A DNA stretch of 64,000 bases from SCTD01 sp963781675 (GTDB taxonomy: Bacteria > Actinomycetota > Actinomycetes > Mycobacteriales > SCTD01), in the NCBI GenBank assembly GCA_963781675.1, contig CAWAGF010000006.1, positions 248,001 through 312,000 of the forward strand, read 5' to 3'. Both the position numbers and the translations under genes were made by a program. Under the pieces are notes generated by a model, which did not search any database, was not told the DNA's origin, and saw only the letters and a program-made list of their open reading frames with translations. Shown piece by piece: positions 16,151 through 26,765 of this stretch. Numbering within the stretch: the first letter of the stretch is position 1; every line of letters starts with the position of its first letter.

Positions 16151-17997
16151 GGGGCCACGTCCTCCAGCGGGTGCTCCTCCATGGTGAGGATCGCCCCCCG
16201 GACCTCGCCGCTGCGGTCGCGCAGCGGACTGGCCGACGTCGTCACGAGCATCTGCTGGCCGAGGCGGTTGACGGCGACCACGCCGTCGGGCTCGGAGGCC
16301 GCCTCCGTGCGCAGGACGACGTTCGCCGTCGCCACGAGCCGCTCCGAGGGGATGCCGCCGTCGAGGGTGGCCAGCGTGCGGCCCTCCACCTCGAAGGCGC
16401 GCAGGCCCCACAGCCGCTCGCAGCGCGCGCTCCACACCAGCACCCGCAGGTCGCGGTCCACGACCAGCACGGCCGTCTGCAGCCCGGCGAGGACGCTCTC
16501 GAGGAAGGCGTTCATCTCCCCGACCTCGGCGGTGCGCTCGCGGAGCTCGTCGTTGACGGTCTGCATCTCCTCGTTGGTGCTCTGGAGCTCCTCGTTCATG
16601 GTCTCGAGCTCCTCGTTGGTGCTCTGGAGCTCCTCGTTCGTGGTCTCGAGCTCCTCGATCGCGGACTGGAGCTCCTCGTTCGTGGTCTCGAGCTCCTCGC
16701 TCGAGCTCTGCAGCTCCTCGTACGCCTCCTGCAGCTCCCCGTGGGCACGGGACAGCTCGCCGGTCAGCTCGTGGTAGCGCGTGACGTCGACGAACGCGAT
16801 GGTGACGCCGAGCGGCTCGTTCTGGCCACGCAGCGGAGCCACCTGCACGTCCCACCAGCGGTCGGCGTGGCCGGTCCTGCTCCAGCGCACGTCCGGGACC
16901 GACACCGGCTCGCCGGTGCTCAGGACGCCGCTCACCACCGGTCGCAGGTCGACCGTCCGGTAGGACAGCTCGTGCTCGTGGAAGCTGCGCCCGACGTCCT
17001 CGCGGCGCAGCCCCAGGTCGCGGACAGCGCGCTCGTTGACCAGGGCGATGCGCTGGTCGGCGTCGAGGACGACCTGGGCGTCCGGCGCGTGCAGGAACGC
17101 CGCCTCCGTCACCTGCCGGCCGGAGGCCTGCCTGGCGAGGGCCGCCGGCCCGAAGCCCATGAAGCGGCCCGCCCCCGGACGGCGGGTGCTCCGGAAGATC
17201 CGCTGCGACAGCTCGAGGGCGGCGAAGAGCTCGTTGTGGGTCAGCAGCATCTCGGCCTTGCCGAGCACCAGCACGCCCTGCTCGTGCAGCGCGAAGGCGA
17301 AGCGCTCGAGGATGCGCGCCTGCGTCTCGGCGGTGAAGTACATGAGCACGTTGCGGCAGAGCAGCAGGGCGACCCGCGAGATCGGCGCGTCGGCCAGCAG
17401 GTCGTGCCGGCCGAAGATGATGCTCTGGCGCAGGTCCTGCCGGAAGACCAGCTCGCCGTCCTCCGCCGTGAAGTACGTCGCCCGCTGCAGGTCGGTCAGC
17501 GCGGCCAGCGCCTCCGGCTTGTAACGGCCGATGCGCGCGACGGCCAGGGCCGGCTCGTCGACGTCGGTCGCGTAGATCTTCACGCGCCGCTTGAAGGCCT
17601 CCTCGCCCAGCGCCTCGTGCAGCAGGATCGCGAGCGAGTACGCCTCCTCGCCGCTCGCGCAGGCCGCGCTCCACGCCCGTACGGGCTCTTCCGGGCCCAG
17701 CCGCTCGAGCAGGGCCGGCACCACCTCGGTGCTCAGCGCCTGCCAGACCGCCTCGTCCCGGAAGAAGGCGGTCACGTTGATCAGCAGGCTGTCGAACAGG
17801 CCGCGCACCTCGACGGGGTTCACCTCGAGCTGGTCGAGGTACTCCCGCAGGCCCTCGACGCCGACGGCGCGCATCCGCCGGCCGACCAGGCGGCGCAGGC
17901 TGGTGCGCTTGTAGCCGGTGAAGTCCACCCCGCGGCTCTCCCGCAGGAAGACGAGCAGCGCCTCGAAGTCGGGATCGGGCTCGTCGTCGGTCGGCAC
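16147..17997 (-). CDS. CheR-type methyltransferase with two PAS domains and heptad coiled coil
   Basis: A 616-residue protein. Residues about 1-65 form the CheR helical domain, 75-270 the SAM-dependent methyltransferase (NVTAFFRDEA, WSAACASGEEAYS, ATDVDEPAL, LLLCRNVLMYF), 295-410 a PAS domain, about 420-490 a strict coiled coil of ten 7-residue repeats, and 495-610 a second PAS domain. True CheR methylates glutamates of chemoreceptors. This multi-domain form occurs widely in non-motile bacteria and probably senses a signal through PAS. No receptor, CheA or CheW gene is in the window. The operon runs CheB-like, this gene, then the 97-residue coiled-coil gene. Confidence 0.9.
   Translation of the reverse strand: MPTDDEPDPDFEALLVFLRESRGVDFTGYKRTSLRRLVGRRMRAVGVEGLREYLDQLEVNPVEVRGLFDSLLINVTAFFRDEAVWQALSTEVVPALLERLGPEEPVRAWSAACASGEEAYSLAILLHEALGEEAFKRRVKIYATDVDEPALAVARIGRYKPEALAALTDLQRATYFTAEDGELVFRQDLRQSIIFGRHDLLADAPISRVALLLCRNVLMYFTAETQARILERFAFALHEQGVLVLGKAEMLLTHNELFAALELSQRIFRSTRRPGAGRFMGFGPAALARQASGRQVTEAAFLHAPDAQVVLDADQRIALVNERAVRDLGLRREDVGRSFHEHELSYRTVDLRPVVSGVLSTGEPVSVPDVRWSRTGHADRWWDVQVAPLRGQNEPLGVTIAFVDVTRYHELTGELSRAHGELQEAYEELQSSSEELETTNEELQSAIEELETTNEELQSTNEELETMNEELQSTNEEMQTVNDELRERTAEVGEMNAFLESVLAGLQTAVLVVDRDLRVLVWSARCERLWGLRAFEVEGRTLATLDGGIPSERLVATANVVLRTEAASEPDGVVAVNRLGQQMLVTTSASPLRDRSGEVRGAILTMEEHPLEDVAP
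16531..16740 (-). repeat. ten tandem 21-bp units encoding a heptad coiled coil
   Basis: Exactly 210 bp, read on the minus strand as ten 7-residue units, from GELQEAY through EELQSSS, EELETTN, EELQSAI and so on to DELRERT. Units with ELQ and ELE alternate over much of it, giving a 42-bp higher-order period. This segment is prone to expansion or contraction and to misassembly. Confidence 0.9.
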
Positions 17998-18031
17998 AGC
18001 GCTCCGGAGGGTCGGGGAGGGGGACCCGAGA

Positions 18032-19082
18032 CTAGGGGGCCGCGGTCAGCGGGTCCTCGTCGCCCGCAGCGGCCGACTGCTGCTCCTCCAGGACACGCCG
18101 CAGCGCCTCGACCGAGGTCCGCGCCTCGTCGGCGCGGCGCCGGAAGTGCACGCGGGACCAGTCTCGCCCGGCAGCGGCGGCCTCCTCGGCCAGGCGGGAG
18201 GAGATCTCCTCTCGCTCCTCGAGCGCGCGCATCGCCGTCCAGAGCGCGTCCTCGACCGTGCCGGCCTGGTGCTGGAGCAGGCTCGCCGCGGTGTAGGCGT
18301 GGCCGACGCGGCAGCGGAAGCGCAGCCCCGATCCGGTGCTCAGCTCGTTGAGCACGCCGCCGCAGTCCGGGCACCCGTAGCGGGAGGGGGGAGCCAGCGG
18401 CGAGCCGTCCGGCAGCAGCGGGTCGTCGCCGAGCGCGCTGCGCACCTCGGCCTCGTCGCTGGCCCGCTGCTGCGCGTCCACCTCGGCCGCCTCGTCCACG
18501 TCAGTCGCTGCTCACGAGCCGTACGACCTCCTCGACCAGGTCCTGCAGGGGCAGCGGGCGGGCGCCCGGGTTGCCGCGCAGGGCGTTGCGCGGCATGGAC
18601 GGGAACTCCGCCTCGTCCGGGTCCTGCACCAGCGCCGACCCGCCGTAGCGCAGCACGGTGCCGAGGCCCGCCGTCCCGTCGTCGAGCATCCCGGTCAGCA
18701 CGACGCCCACGACGCGATTGCCGCGCGCCAGCGCCGCCGAGCGCAGCAGCACGTCGATCGAGGGGCGGTTGCCGTTCTCCTTGGCGCCCTGCCCGAGCAC
18801 GAGGCGGTCGTCCACGACCACGAGGTGCGCGTCGGGCTGGGAGACGTGCACGACGCCCTCCTCGAGGACGGCGCCGTCCTCGGCCGCGACCACCGGCATG
18901 GCCGAGGCGCGCGACAGGATGCCGGCCAGCATGCTGGGCGTCCCGCTGGCCAGGTGGATGGTGGCGCAGACCGCGGCCGGCAGGTCGGCCGGCAGCGCGG
19001 CGACCAGGCGCTTGAGCGCGTCGACGCCGCCGGCGGACGCGCCGATGACGACGAGGTCGCGGTGCACGGGTGGGGTGGCCAT
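18032..19082 (-). CDS. CheB-type methylesterase with C-terminal Cys-rich domain, interrupted by +1 insertion
   Basis: Reading from ATG 19082, 193 residues form a CheB methylesterase catalytic domain (VVIGASAGGVDAL with the nucleophile Ser, VVLTGMLDDGTAGLG) ending at TGA 18501-18503. A second frame then runs from GTG 18499 to 18032 with a CPDCGGVL...FRCRVGHAY domain and a helical tail. In many actinobacterial proteins these parts are one chain. The whole span is 1051 nt; skipping the T at 18503 joins the frames seamlessly and gives 349 residues. I therefore treat it as one gene with a one-base insertion, although two translationally coupled genes are possible. CheB normally removes methyl groups from chemoreceptors; here it heads the operon with CheR-PAS. 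Confidence 0.78.
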
Positions 19083-19171
19083 CGACGCCAGGGTGCCCGC
19101 GGGGGGCCCGACGAACCCGGCGGGGCGCGGTCCCCTGGGCGCGCCTTCCAGGAAGGAGGCCGCGCGCGCCG

Positions 19172-19177
19172 TACCGT
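19172..19177 (+). promoter_or_regulatory. ruvC: -10 hexamer TACCGT upstream of ruvC
   Basis: TACCGT fits TAnnnT and lies just before the palindrome at 19181-19196, a good place for repression of the ruvCAB transcript. Confidence 0.45.
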
Positions 19178-19180
19178 CGC

Positions 19181-19196
19181 CCGAACACCAGTTCGG
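19181..19196 (+). promoter_or_regulatory. LexA (SOS) box upstream of ruvCAB
   Basis: The perfect palindrome CCGAAC-ACCA-GTTCGG matches the actinobacterial LexA consensus CGAAC-N4-GTTCG. It starts 3 nt after the -10 hexamer and ends 16 nt before the ruvC GTG, covering the expected transcription start. ruvCAB is a known SOS target in mycobacteria. No other copy was noticed in the window. Confidence 0.75.
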
Positions 19197-19212
19197 GGAG
19201 CGGGAGGCGTGC

Positions 19213-19719
19213 GTGCGGGTGCTCGGCGTCGACCCGGGGCTGACCCGGTGCGGGCTCGGCGTGGTCGACGGCCGTCCTGGCCGCGCCGCGCTGGTGGCCG
19301 TCGGCGTCGCGACGACGCCCGCGACGGACCCGCTCGGCGACCGGCTGGTGGCCCTGGAGCGGGTCTTCGAGGCCTGGCTCGACCTCCACCGGCCGGACGC
19401 GGTGGCCGTCGAGCGGGTCTTCGCGCAGGCCAACGTCCGCACGGTCATGGGCACGGCCCAGGCCGGCGCGGTCGCCATCACCTGCGCCGCCCGCCGCGGT
19501 CTGCCGGTGGTGCTGCACACGCCGTCCGAGGTCAAGGCCGCCGTCACCGGCAACGGCCGGGCCGACAAGGCGCAGGTCGGCGCGATGGTGGCCCGCCTGC
19601 TGCGGCTGGACGGCCCGCCGAAGCCGGCCGACGCCGCCGACGCGCTGGCGCTGGCGATCTGCTCGGTGTGGCGCTCGCCCGTGCAGGCCCGGCTCGCCGC
19701 GGCGGTGGTGCTGCGGTGA
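19213..19719 (+). CDS. ruvC: crossover junction endodeoxyribonuclease RuvC
   Basis: A 168-residue Holliday junction resolvase. Catalytic acidic residues are visible: Asp7 in VLGVDPGLTRCG, Glu in VAVERVFAQANVRT, and the Asp residues of PADAADALALA. GTG 19213 is chosen because GGGAGG lies 5 nt upstream; GTG 19219 is possible. It overlaps ruvA by 4 nt (GTGA), and ruvA overlaps ruvB likewise, so the complex should be made as a unit under LexA control. Confidence 0.96.
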   Translation: MRVLGVDPGLTRCGLGVVDGRPGRAALVAVGVATTPATDPLGDRLVALERVFEAWLDLHRPDAVAVERVFAQANVRTVMGTAQAGAVAITCAARRGLPVVLHTPSEVKAAVTGNGRADKAQVGAMVARLLRLDGPPKPADAADALALAICSVWRSPVQARLAAAVVLR

Positions 19720-20312
19720 TCGCCAGCGTCGAGGGCCGCGTCGCTGCGCTGACCGCCGACGGGGTCGTCGTCGTGGTCGGCGGTGTCGGGCTCGCCGTGC
19801 AGACGACGGCCGGCACCCGCGCGCGGCTGCGCGTGGGGGAGGAGGCCCTGCTGTCCACCAGCCTGGTGGTGCGGGAGGACAGCCTCACGCTGTACGGCTT
19901 CGGCGACGACGACGAGCGCGGGATGTTCGAGCTGCTGCAGACCGCGAGCGGCGTCGGCCCGCGGGTCGCGCAGGCGGTGCTGACGGTGCACACGCCGGAC
20001 GCCGTCCGCCGCGCCCTCGCGACGGAGGACCTCGCGGCGCTCTGCCTCGTCCCGGGCATCGGCAGGAAGGGCGCGCAGCGGATGGTGCTCGAGCTCAAGG
20101 ACAAGGCCGGCCTGCCCGGGGCCGCCCCGGTGGCGCTGCAGCAGACCGGCTGGCGGGACACCCTGGCGCAGGCCCTGGTCGGGCTCGGCTGGAGCAGCGC
20201 CCAGGCCGACGAGGTCGTCAACGGGCTCGCGGCCGAGCACCCCGGCGCGACGGAGGCGGACGTCCCTTCGCTCCTGCGCGCCGCACTCGCCCAGCTGGGC
20301 CGCTCCCGGTGA
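19716..20312 (+). CDS. ruvA: Holliday junction DNA helicase subunit RuvA
   Basis: A 198-residue protein that binds four-way junctions and loads RuvB. The N-terminal OB fold begins MIASVEGRV (GTG start), the middle domain holds two helix-hairpin-helix motifs (QTASGVGPRVAQAVL and VPGIGRKGAQRMVLELKDK), and the C-terminal domain III (about 145-198) contacts RuvB. Length is normal. Overlaps with both neighbours by 4 nt. Confidence 0.96.
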   Translation: MIASVEGRVAALTADGVVVVVGGVGLAVQTTAGTRARLRVGEEALLSTSLVVREDSLTLYGFGDDDERGMFELLQTASGVGPRVAQAVLTVHTPDAVRRALATEDLAALCLVPGIGRKGAQRMVLELKDKAGLPGAAPVALQQTGWRDTLAQALVGLGWSSAQADEVVNGLAAEHPGATEADVPSLLRAALAQLGRSR

Positions 20313-21385
20313 CGCCGGAGGAGCTGGCGGCACGCGAGGCCGCCGAGCTGGCGACCCGGGTCGTCGAGGCGGGCGCGCCCGACGAGGAGCGGGTCGTCGA
20401 GGCGGCGCTGCGGCCGCGGCGGCTGGACGAGTTCGTCGGCCAGGAGCGGGTGCGCGAGCAGGTGTCGCTGGTGCTGGAGAGCGCCCGCCGGCGCGGCCGC
20501 CCGCCGGACCACGTGCTGCTGTCCGGCGCGCCCGGACTCGGCAAGACGTCGCTCGCGATGATCATCGCCGCCGAGCTCGGCGCGGGGATCCGCATCACCA
20601 GCGGACCGGCGCTCGAGCGGGCCGGGGACCTGGCCGCGCTCGTGTCGAGCCTGACAGCCGGCGAGGTGCTGTTCATCGACGAGATCCACCGGATCAGCCG
20701 GCCCGCGGAGGAGCTGCTCTACGTCGCGATGGAGGACTTCCGCGTCGACGTCGTCGTCGGCAAGGGCCCCGGCTCGACCGCGATCCCGCTGGAGGTCGAG
20801 CCGTTCACGCTGGTCGGCGCCACGACCCGCTCCGGGCTGCTCACCGGACCGCTGCGCGACCGCTTCGGGTTCACCGCGCACATGGAGCCGTACACCCCCG
20901 CCGAGCTCGAGCGGGTGCTCGCCCGCAGCGCCGGCCTGCTGGGGGTCGACCTGCGCCCGGACGGCGGCCACGAGATCGCGGGCCGCTCCCGCGGCACGCC
21001 CCGCATCGCCAACCGGCTGCTGCGCCGGGTCCGCGACTACGCCGAGGTGCGCGCCGACGGGGTGGTCGACCGGGCCACCGCCCGCGCGGCCCTGAAGGTC
21101 TACGACGTGGACGAGCTCGGCCTGGACCGGCTCGACCGCGAGGTGCTCGACGCGCTGGTGCGCCGCTTCGGCGGCGGGCCGGTCGGGCTGTCCACCCTCG
21201 CGGTGGCCGTCAGCGAGGAGCCGGAGACCGTGGAGGAGGTCGCCGAGCCGTTCCTCGTCCGCTCCGGGCTGGTCGTCCGCACGCCGCGCGGCCGGATGGC
21301 CACGCCCGCCGCGTGGCGGCACCTCGGCCTGGCTCCGCCCGGCCCCGTCGACGTGCTCCCGCTGGACCTCGGCGACGCCGGCTGA
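20309..21385 (+). CDS. ruvB: Holliday junction branch migration ATPase RuvB
   Basis: A 358-residue AAA+ motor. Walker A is GAPGLGKTS, Walker B LFIDEIHR, sensor 1 GATTRSGLL, arginine finger region PLRDRFG, sensor 2 RGTPRIANRLLRRVRDYA, and a C-terminal winged helix follows. GTG start overlaps the ruvA stop. It is the last gene of the ruvCAB unit; a new -10 hexamer stands before yajC 13 nt later. Confidence 0.97.
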   Translation: MTPEELAAREAAELATRVVEAGAPDEERVVEAALRPRRLDEFVGQERVREQVSLVLESARRRGRPPDHVLLSGAPGLGKTSLAMIIAAELGAGIRITSGPALERAGDLAALVSSLTAGEVLFIDEIHRISRPAEELLYVAMEDFRVDVVVGKGPGSTAIPLEVEPFTLVGATTRSGLLTGPLRDRFGFTAHMEPYTPAELERVLARSAGLLGVDLRPDGGHEIAGRSRGTPRIANRLLRRVRDYAEVRADGVVDRATARAALKVYDVDELGLDRLDREVLDALVRRFGGGPVGLSTLAVAVSEEPETVEEVAEPFLVRSGLVVRTPRGRMATPAAWRHLGLAPPGPVDVLPLDLGDAG

Positions 21386-21397
21386 TCACCCCGCTCC

Positions 21398-21403
21398 TAG
21401 GCT
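21398..21403 (+). promoter_or_regulatory. -10 hexamer TAGGCT upstream of yajC
   Basis: TAGGCT lies 28 nt before the yajC ATG, with AGGAG as ribosome site in between. It suggests that yajC-apt has its own promoter apart from the LexA-controlled ruvCAB. Confidence 0.45.
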
Positions 21404-21431
21404 GGCCCGCACCCGCCCCCAGGAGCCGTGC

Positions 21432-21713
21432 ATGACCCCGCAGGACGTCGCCTTCTTCGCCGTGGTCGCCCTCGGCCTGTGGCTGCTGCTGATCCGCCCG
21501 CAGCGCGCCCGTGCCAAGGCCGTCGCGCAGGTCCGCGCCGAGCTCGCCGTCGGCGCCCGCGTCATGACCACCGCCGGCATCCACGCCACCGTCGTGGACC
21601 TCGACGGCGACGACGGCACGCTCCTGCTCGAGGTCTCGCCCGGCGTCCCGGTGCGCTTCGCCGCCGCGGCCGTCGTGCGGATCGTCGAGCCGGCACCGGA
21701 GGCCGCGCCGTGA
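21432..21713 (+). CDS. yajC: preprotein translocase accessory subunit YajC
   Basis: A 93-residue protein with one N-terminal membrane helix (VAFFAVVALGLWLLLIRPQR) followed by the small cytoplasmic YajC domain (GARVMTTAGIHATVVDLD). YajC associates with SecD and SecF in the Sec holo-translocon. In Actinobacteria secD and secF normally follow directly, but here the stop overlaps the start of apt (GTGA) and neither gene is present. The protein itself looks complete. Confidence 0.93.
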   Translation: MTPQDVAFFAVVALGLWLLLIRPQRARAKAVAQVRAELAVGARVMTTAGIHATVVDLDGDDGTLLLEVSPGVPVRFAAAAVVRIVEPAPEAAP

Positions 21714-22252
21714 GCCTGGACCTCGCGGCGCTGCTGCGCTCCCGGGTCGTCGACGTCCCGGACTTCCCGACGCCGGGCGTCGTCTTCAAGGACATCTCGC
21801 CGCTGCTCGCCGACCACGTCGCCTTCGCCGGGGCCGTCGACGCGATCGTCGCCCACTGGCGGGGGTCGGACCACAGCGGCACCGTCGACAAGGTCGTCGG
21901 CATCGAGGCCCGCGGCTTCATCCTCGCTGCCCCGGTCGCCTACCACTTCGGCGCCGGCTTCGTCCCGGTGCGCAAGCCCGGCAAGCTGCCGCTCGCCACG
22001 CACGAGACGTCGTACGACCTGGAGTACGGCAGCAACGTCCTGCAGGTGCACCAGGACGCCTTCGCGCCCGGCGACCGGGTGCTCGTCGTCGACGACGTCC
22101 TCGCGACCGGCGGCACCGCGGCCGCGGCCGCCCGGCTGGTGGAGCAGGCCGGGGGAGAGGTGGTCGGGCTGAGCGTGCTGCTCGAGCTGGCCTTCCTCGA
22201 CGGGCGGGCGGCGCTGCCCGGCCGCGACGTGCACGCACTCGTGACCTACTAG
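21710..22252 (+). CDS. apt: adenine phosphoribosyltransferase
   Basis: A 180-residue type I phosphoribosyltransferase that salvages adenine with PRPP to AMP. Conserved: VPDFPTPGVVFKDISPLL, IEARGFILAAPVA, RKPGKLP in the flexible loop, and the PRPP motif VLVVDDVLATGGTA. GTG start overlaps the yajC stop. relA follows after a 74-nt gap. The apt-relA neighbourhood is conserved in Actinobacteria. Confidence 0.96.
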   Translation: MSLDLAALLRSRVVDVPDFPTPGVVFKDISPLLADHVAFAGAVDAIVAHWRGSDHSGTVDKVVGIEARGFILAAPVAYHFGAGFVPVRKPGKLPLATHETSYDLEYGSNVLQVHQDAFAPGDRVLVVDDVLATGGTAAAAARLVEQAGGEVVGLSVLLELAFLDGRAALPGRDVHALVTY

Positions 22253-22326
22253 ACCGCACGTCGGGGCATCAGGGACGGCCGCTGCTCCTTACACTCGGCA
22301 GACACCCTCGACGCTGGGAGCCGCCC

Positions 22327-24703
<2,377 letters not shown>

Positions 24704-24714
<11 letters not shown>

Positions 24715-24886
24715 CGTCCTGCCCCTGCTCCTGCTCCGAGGGAGCCGGCTCCAGGTGCACCACCCGAGGCGGCTGGGGTGCGCAGAGGTGGCAGCGGCCG
24801 GACTGGCCGCACCGGTGGCACCCGTCGCCGTGGCAGATCCAGCACACCTGCAGGCCGAGGCAGCCGTCGCAGGCCTCGCCAGCCAC
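24704..24886 (-). CDS. 60-residue protein with DnaJ-like cysteine-rich zinc module
   Basis: Starts at GTG behind GAGGAGG (5 nt). Eight cysteines form four CxxC pairs at residues 6/9, 15/18, 23/26 and 32/35, and the middle pairs carry the CxxCxGxG signature of the DnaJ zinc domain (CWICHGDG, CHRCGQSG). Such an arrangement should bind two zinc ions. There is no J domain and no other domain; the tail is Pro/Glu/Gln rich. The strong ribosome site and regular cysteines argue for a real gene. Function unknown; a thiol-disulfide or chaperone-assisting role is only suggested by the fold type. Confidence 0.75.
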
Positions 24887-25011
24887 AGTGACCTCCTCGA
24901 CGGGCGCGCTCGGTGCTCGCCTCGGGGAGTGCTTCGTGGGGAGGGCACGCAGCGTTACACCCGTGCGGCCGTGCGCGACTGCTCCGGACGGGTGAGCAGA
25001 AGCCCCGGGGC

Positions 25012-25041
25012 ACGGACCGGCCCCCGAGGGGACCGGGCCGT
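25012..25041 (-). terminator. imperfect hairpin after the cyclophilin gene
   Basis: Two 14-nt arms (25012-25025 and 25028-25041) pair at 12 positions around a 2-nt centre, so the real loop is larger. It lies 11 nt past the cyclophilin stop. No U tract. Confidence 0.4.
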
Positions 25042-25052
25042 CGGGACCGCGG

Positions 25053-25854
25053 CTAGGCCTGGGCCTTGACGCGCAGCGTGGTGATCTGGACCGGGAGCTT
25101 CGGCTTGCCGTCGCCCGCGCCCGAGGACTCGTCGGAGCCGGCGGCCGCGACCTCCTCGAGCACGTCGAGGCCCTGCGTGATCTTGCCGAACGGCGTGTAG
25201 TTCGGGGGCAGCGCGCTGTCCTCGTAGACCAGGAAGAACTGGCTGCCGTTGGTCGCCGGTCCGCTGTTGGCCATCGCGACCGTGCCGCGCGGGTAGGTCG
25301 CCCCCTCGAGGTTCTCGTCGGCGAAGGAGTAGCCGGGGCCGCCGCTCGGCGAGCCGTCGGGGCTGCCGCACTGCAGGACGCTGATGCCCTGGGTCGTGAG
25401 GCGGTGGCACGGCGTGTCGTCGAAGTAGGCCAGGTGGGCCAGGTGGCGCAGGTTCTGCACCGTGCAGGGCGCCTTGGAGGTCAGCGTCTCGAAGACGATC
25501 GGGCCGCGGTTGGTCGTGAGGGTGACGTCGAAGACGGCCTCCTTCTCGACGCCCTCCGTCGGCGGCAGGTCCACCTCGCGGCTGGCCGGCGCCTCGGTCT
25601 TGACGTACTCGCAGCCGCCGGGCGCCGGAGCGCTCGAGGAGGCGACCGGGTCGGGCCCGGCGACGGAGTCCTTGTCGTCGCCGCCCAGCGAGGACGGCGG
25701 CGGCCACGACGCCGACGGTCAGCAGCAGGACCGCGAGGACGCTGGCGACGACGGCGCGGCGCTGCTTCTTGCGCTGGGCGGCCGCTGCACGGCGGGCCGC
25801 CTGCCGCTCGGCCCGCTGGCGGGCGAGCTCCTTCTCGCGCTTGCTGCTGGCCAC
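25053..25854 (-). CDS. membrane-anchored cyclophilin-type peptidyl-prolyl isomerase, interrupted by +1 insertion
   Basis: Starts at GTG 25854 behind AGGAGG. Residues 1-33 are basic (KREKELARQRAERQAARR), then one membrane helix (VVASVLAVLLLTVGVVAAAV), so the catalytic part should lie outside. The frame breaks near 25685: skipping one base in GGGCGGC continues as GDDKDSVAGPDPV and leads to the cyclophilin domain (TNRGPIVFETL, NGSQFFLVYEDS, YTPFGKITQGLDVLEEV). The whole span minus one base codes 266 residues, as expected. The classic catalytic Arg region is modified (DDTPCHRLTTQGISVLQCG), as in other actinobacterial homologues. The position after relA matches mycobacterial ppiB (Rv2582). Confidence 0.88.
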
Positions 25855-25939
25855 GCGCTTGCCTCCTGAGTGCTCATCGGGTGCCGATCGGCGCCCGGAG
25901 TCTAGGGAATCCCGTTGGGGCCCGTCCGGGGAACGCCGC

Positions 25940-25945
25940 TAGGCT
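25940..25945 (+). promoter_or_regulatory. -10 hexamer TAGGCT upstream of the metallo-hydrolase
   Basis: TAGGCT 35 nt before GTG 25981; the leader contains GAGAGG as a likely ribosome site. Probably also serves hisS and aspS. Confidence 0.45.
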
Positions 25946-25980
25946 CGGGTCACCGTCCGGTACCGATCGAGAGGCCCTCC

Positions 25981-26685
25981 GTGCTCGTCCGCGGGTTCCC
26001 CGCCCAGGCCTTCGACACCAACTGCTACGTCGTCGCGCCCGGCCAGGGCGAGCAGTGCGTCGTCGTCGACCCCGGCATCGGCGTGGAGCAGCAGCTCGAC
26101 GACCTGCTGCGCGAGCACGACCTGCAGCCGGTCGCCGTCCTGCTCACGCACGGCCACCTCGACCACACCTTCTCGGTCACGCCCGTCTGCGGCGCCCGCG
26201 GCATCCCGGCGTACATCTCCGCGCAGGACCGCGACCAGCTGCGCGACCCGGCCAAGTACCTCTCGCCGCAGAGCAGCCAGATCTTCGGCGGCCGCCTGAC
26301 CTGGACCGAGCCCGACGACGTGAAGCTGCTCGACCCCGCCGAGCCGCTCGAGATCGCCGGCCTGCGGCTCGGGGTCGACGTCGCGCCCGGCCACACGGCG
26401 GGTTCGGTCGTCTTCCGGCTGCCCGGCGACGAGGTGGACGGCGAGGCCGGCGCGCCGGTGCTGCTGTCCGGCGACGTGCTGTTCGCCGGGTCCATCGGCC
26501 GCACCGACCTGCCCGGCGGCAGCTGGGAGCAGATGCAGGCGAGCCTGCGCGACGTCATCCTGCCGATGGCCGACGACACGATCGTGCTGCCCGGCCACGG
26601 CCCGGCCACGACCATCGGCCGCGAGCGCCAGGCCAACCCGTTCCTGCAGGACCTGCCGCCGGTGCCGCCGTCCCGGGGGCTCTAG
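25981..26685 (+). CDS. metallo-beta-lactamase fold hydrolase (glyoxalase II-like)
   Basis: A 234-residue hydrolase with a di-metal site: THGHLDHT is the HxHxDH motif, further ligands are His in APGHTAGS and Asp in LLSGDVLFAGSIGRTD, and the last His in LPGHGPATTIGRE. These fit the glyoxalase II/YcbL-like branch, which hydrolyses thioesters. It corresponds in position to M. tuberculosis Rv2581c next to hisS. The GTG start behind GAGAGG is preferred to upstream in-frame codons that lie before the -10 hexamer. Natural substrate not known. Confidence 0.88.
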   Translation: MLVRGFPAQAFDTNCYVVAPGQGEQCVVVDPGIGVEQQLDDLLREHDLQPVAVLLTHGHLDHTFSVTPVCGARGIPAYISAQDRDQLRDPAKYLSPQSSQIFGGRLTWTEPDDVKLLDPAEPLEIAGLRLGVDVAPGHTAGSVVFRLPGDEVDGEAGAPVLLSGDVLFAGSIGRTDLPGGSWEQMQASLRDVILPMADDTIVLPGHGPATTIGRERQANPFLQDLPPVPPSRGL

Positions 26686-26765
26686 TGCGCAGAGGCTGTG
26701 CCGGGTGCCCGGCGACGCGCGAGCCGGTGCGCGCGGCGCTGCCGGAGCGACGGGAGGTGTCGTAG
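26685..26765 (+). CDS. possible 26-residue linking ORF between metallo-hydrolase and hisS
   Basis: GTG overlaps the stop of the hydrolase (TAGTG), and its own TAG overlaps the hisS GTG in the same way. The peptide, starting VRRGCAGCP, has a CxxC and is Arg rich. It may simply keep ribosomes moving to hisS (translational coupling) or may be chance. No family recognised. Confidence 0.3.
   Translation: MRRGCAGCPATREPVRAALPERREVS

Noticed and set aside
16531..16740. CRISPR-like array of 21-bp repeats
   Set aside because: The units are contiguous without spacers, in frame, and encode a regular coiled coil inside the CheR-PAS protein.
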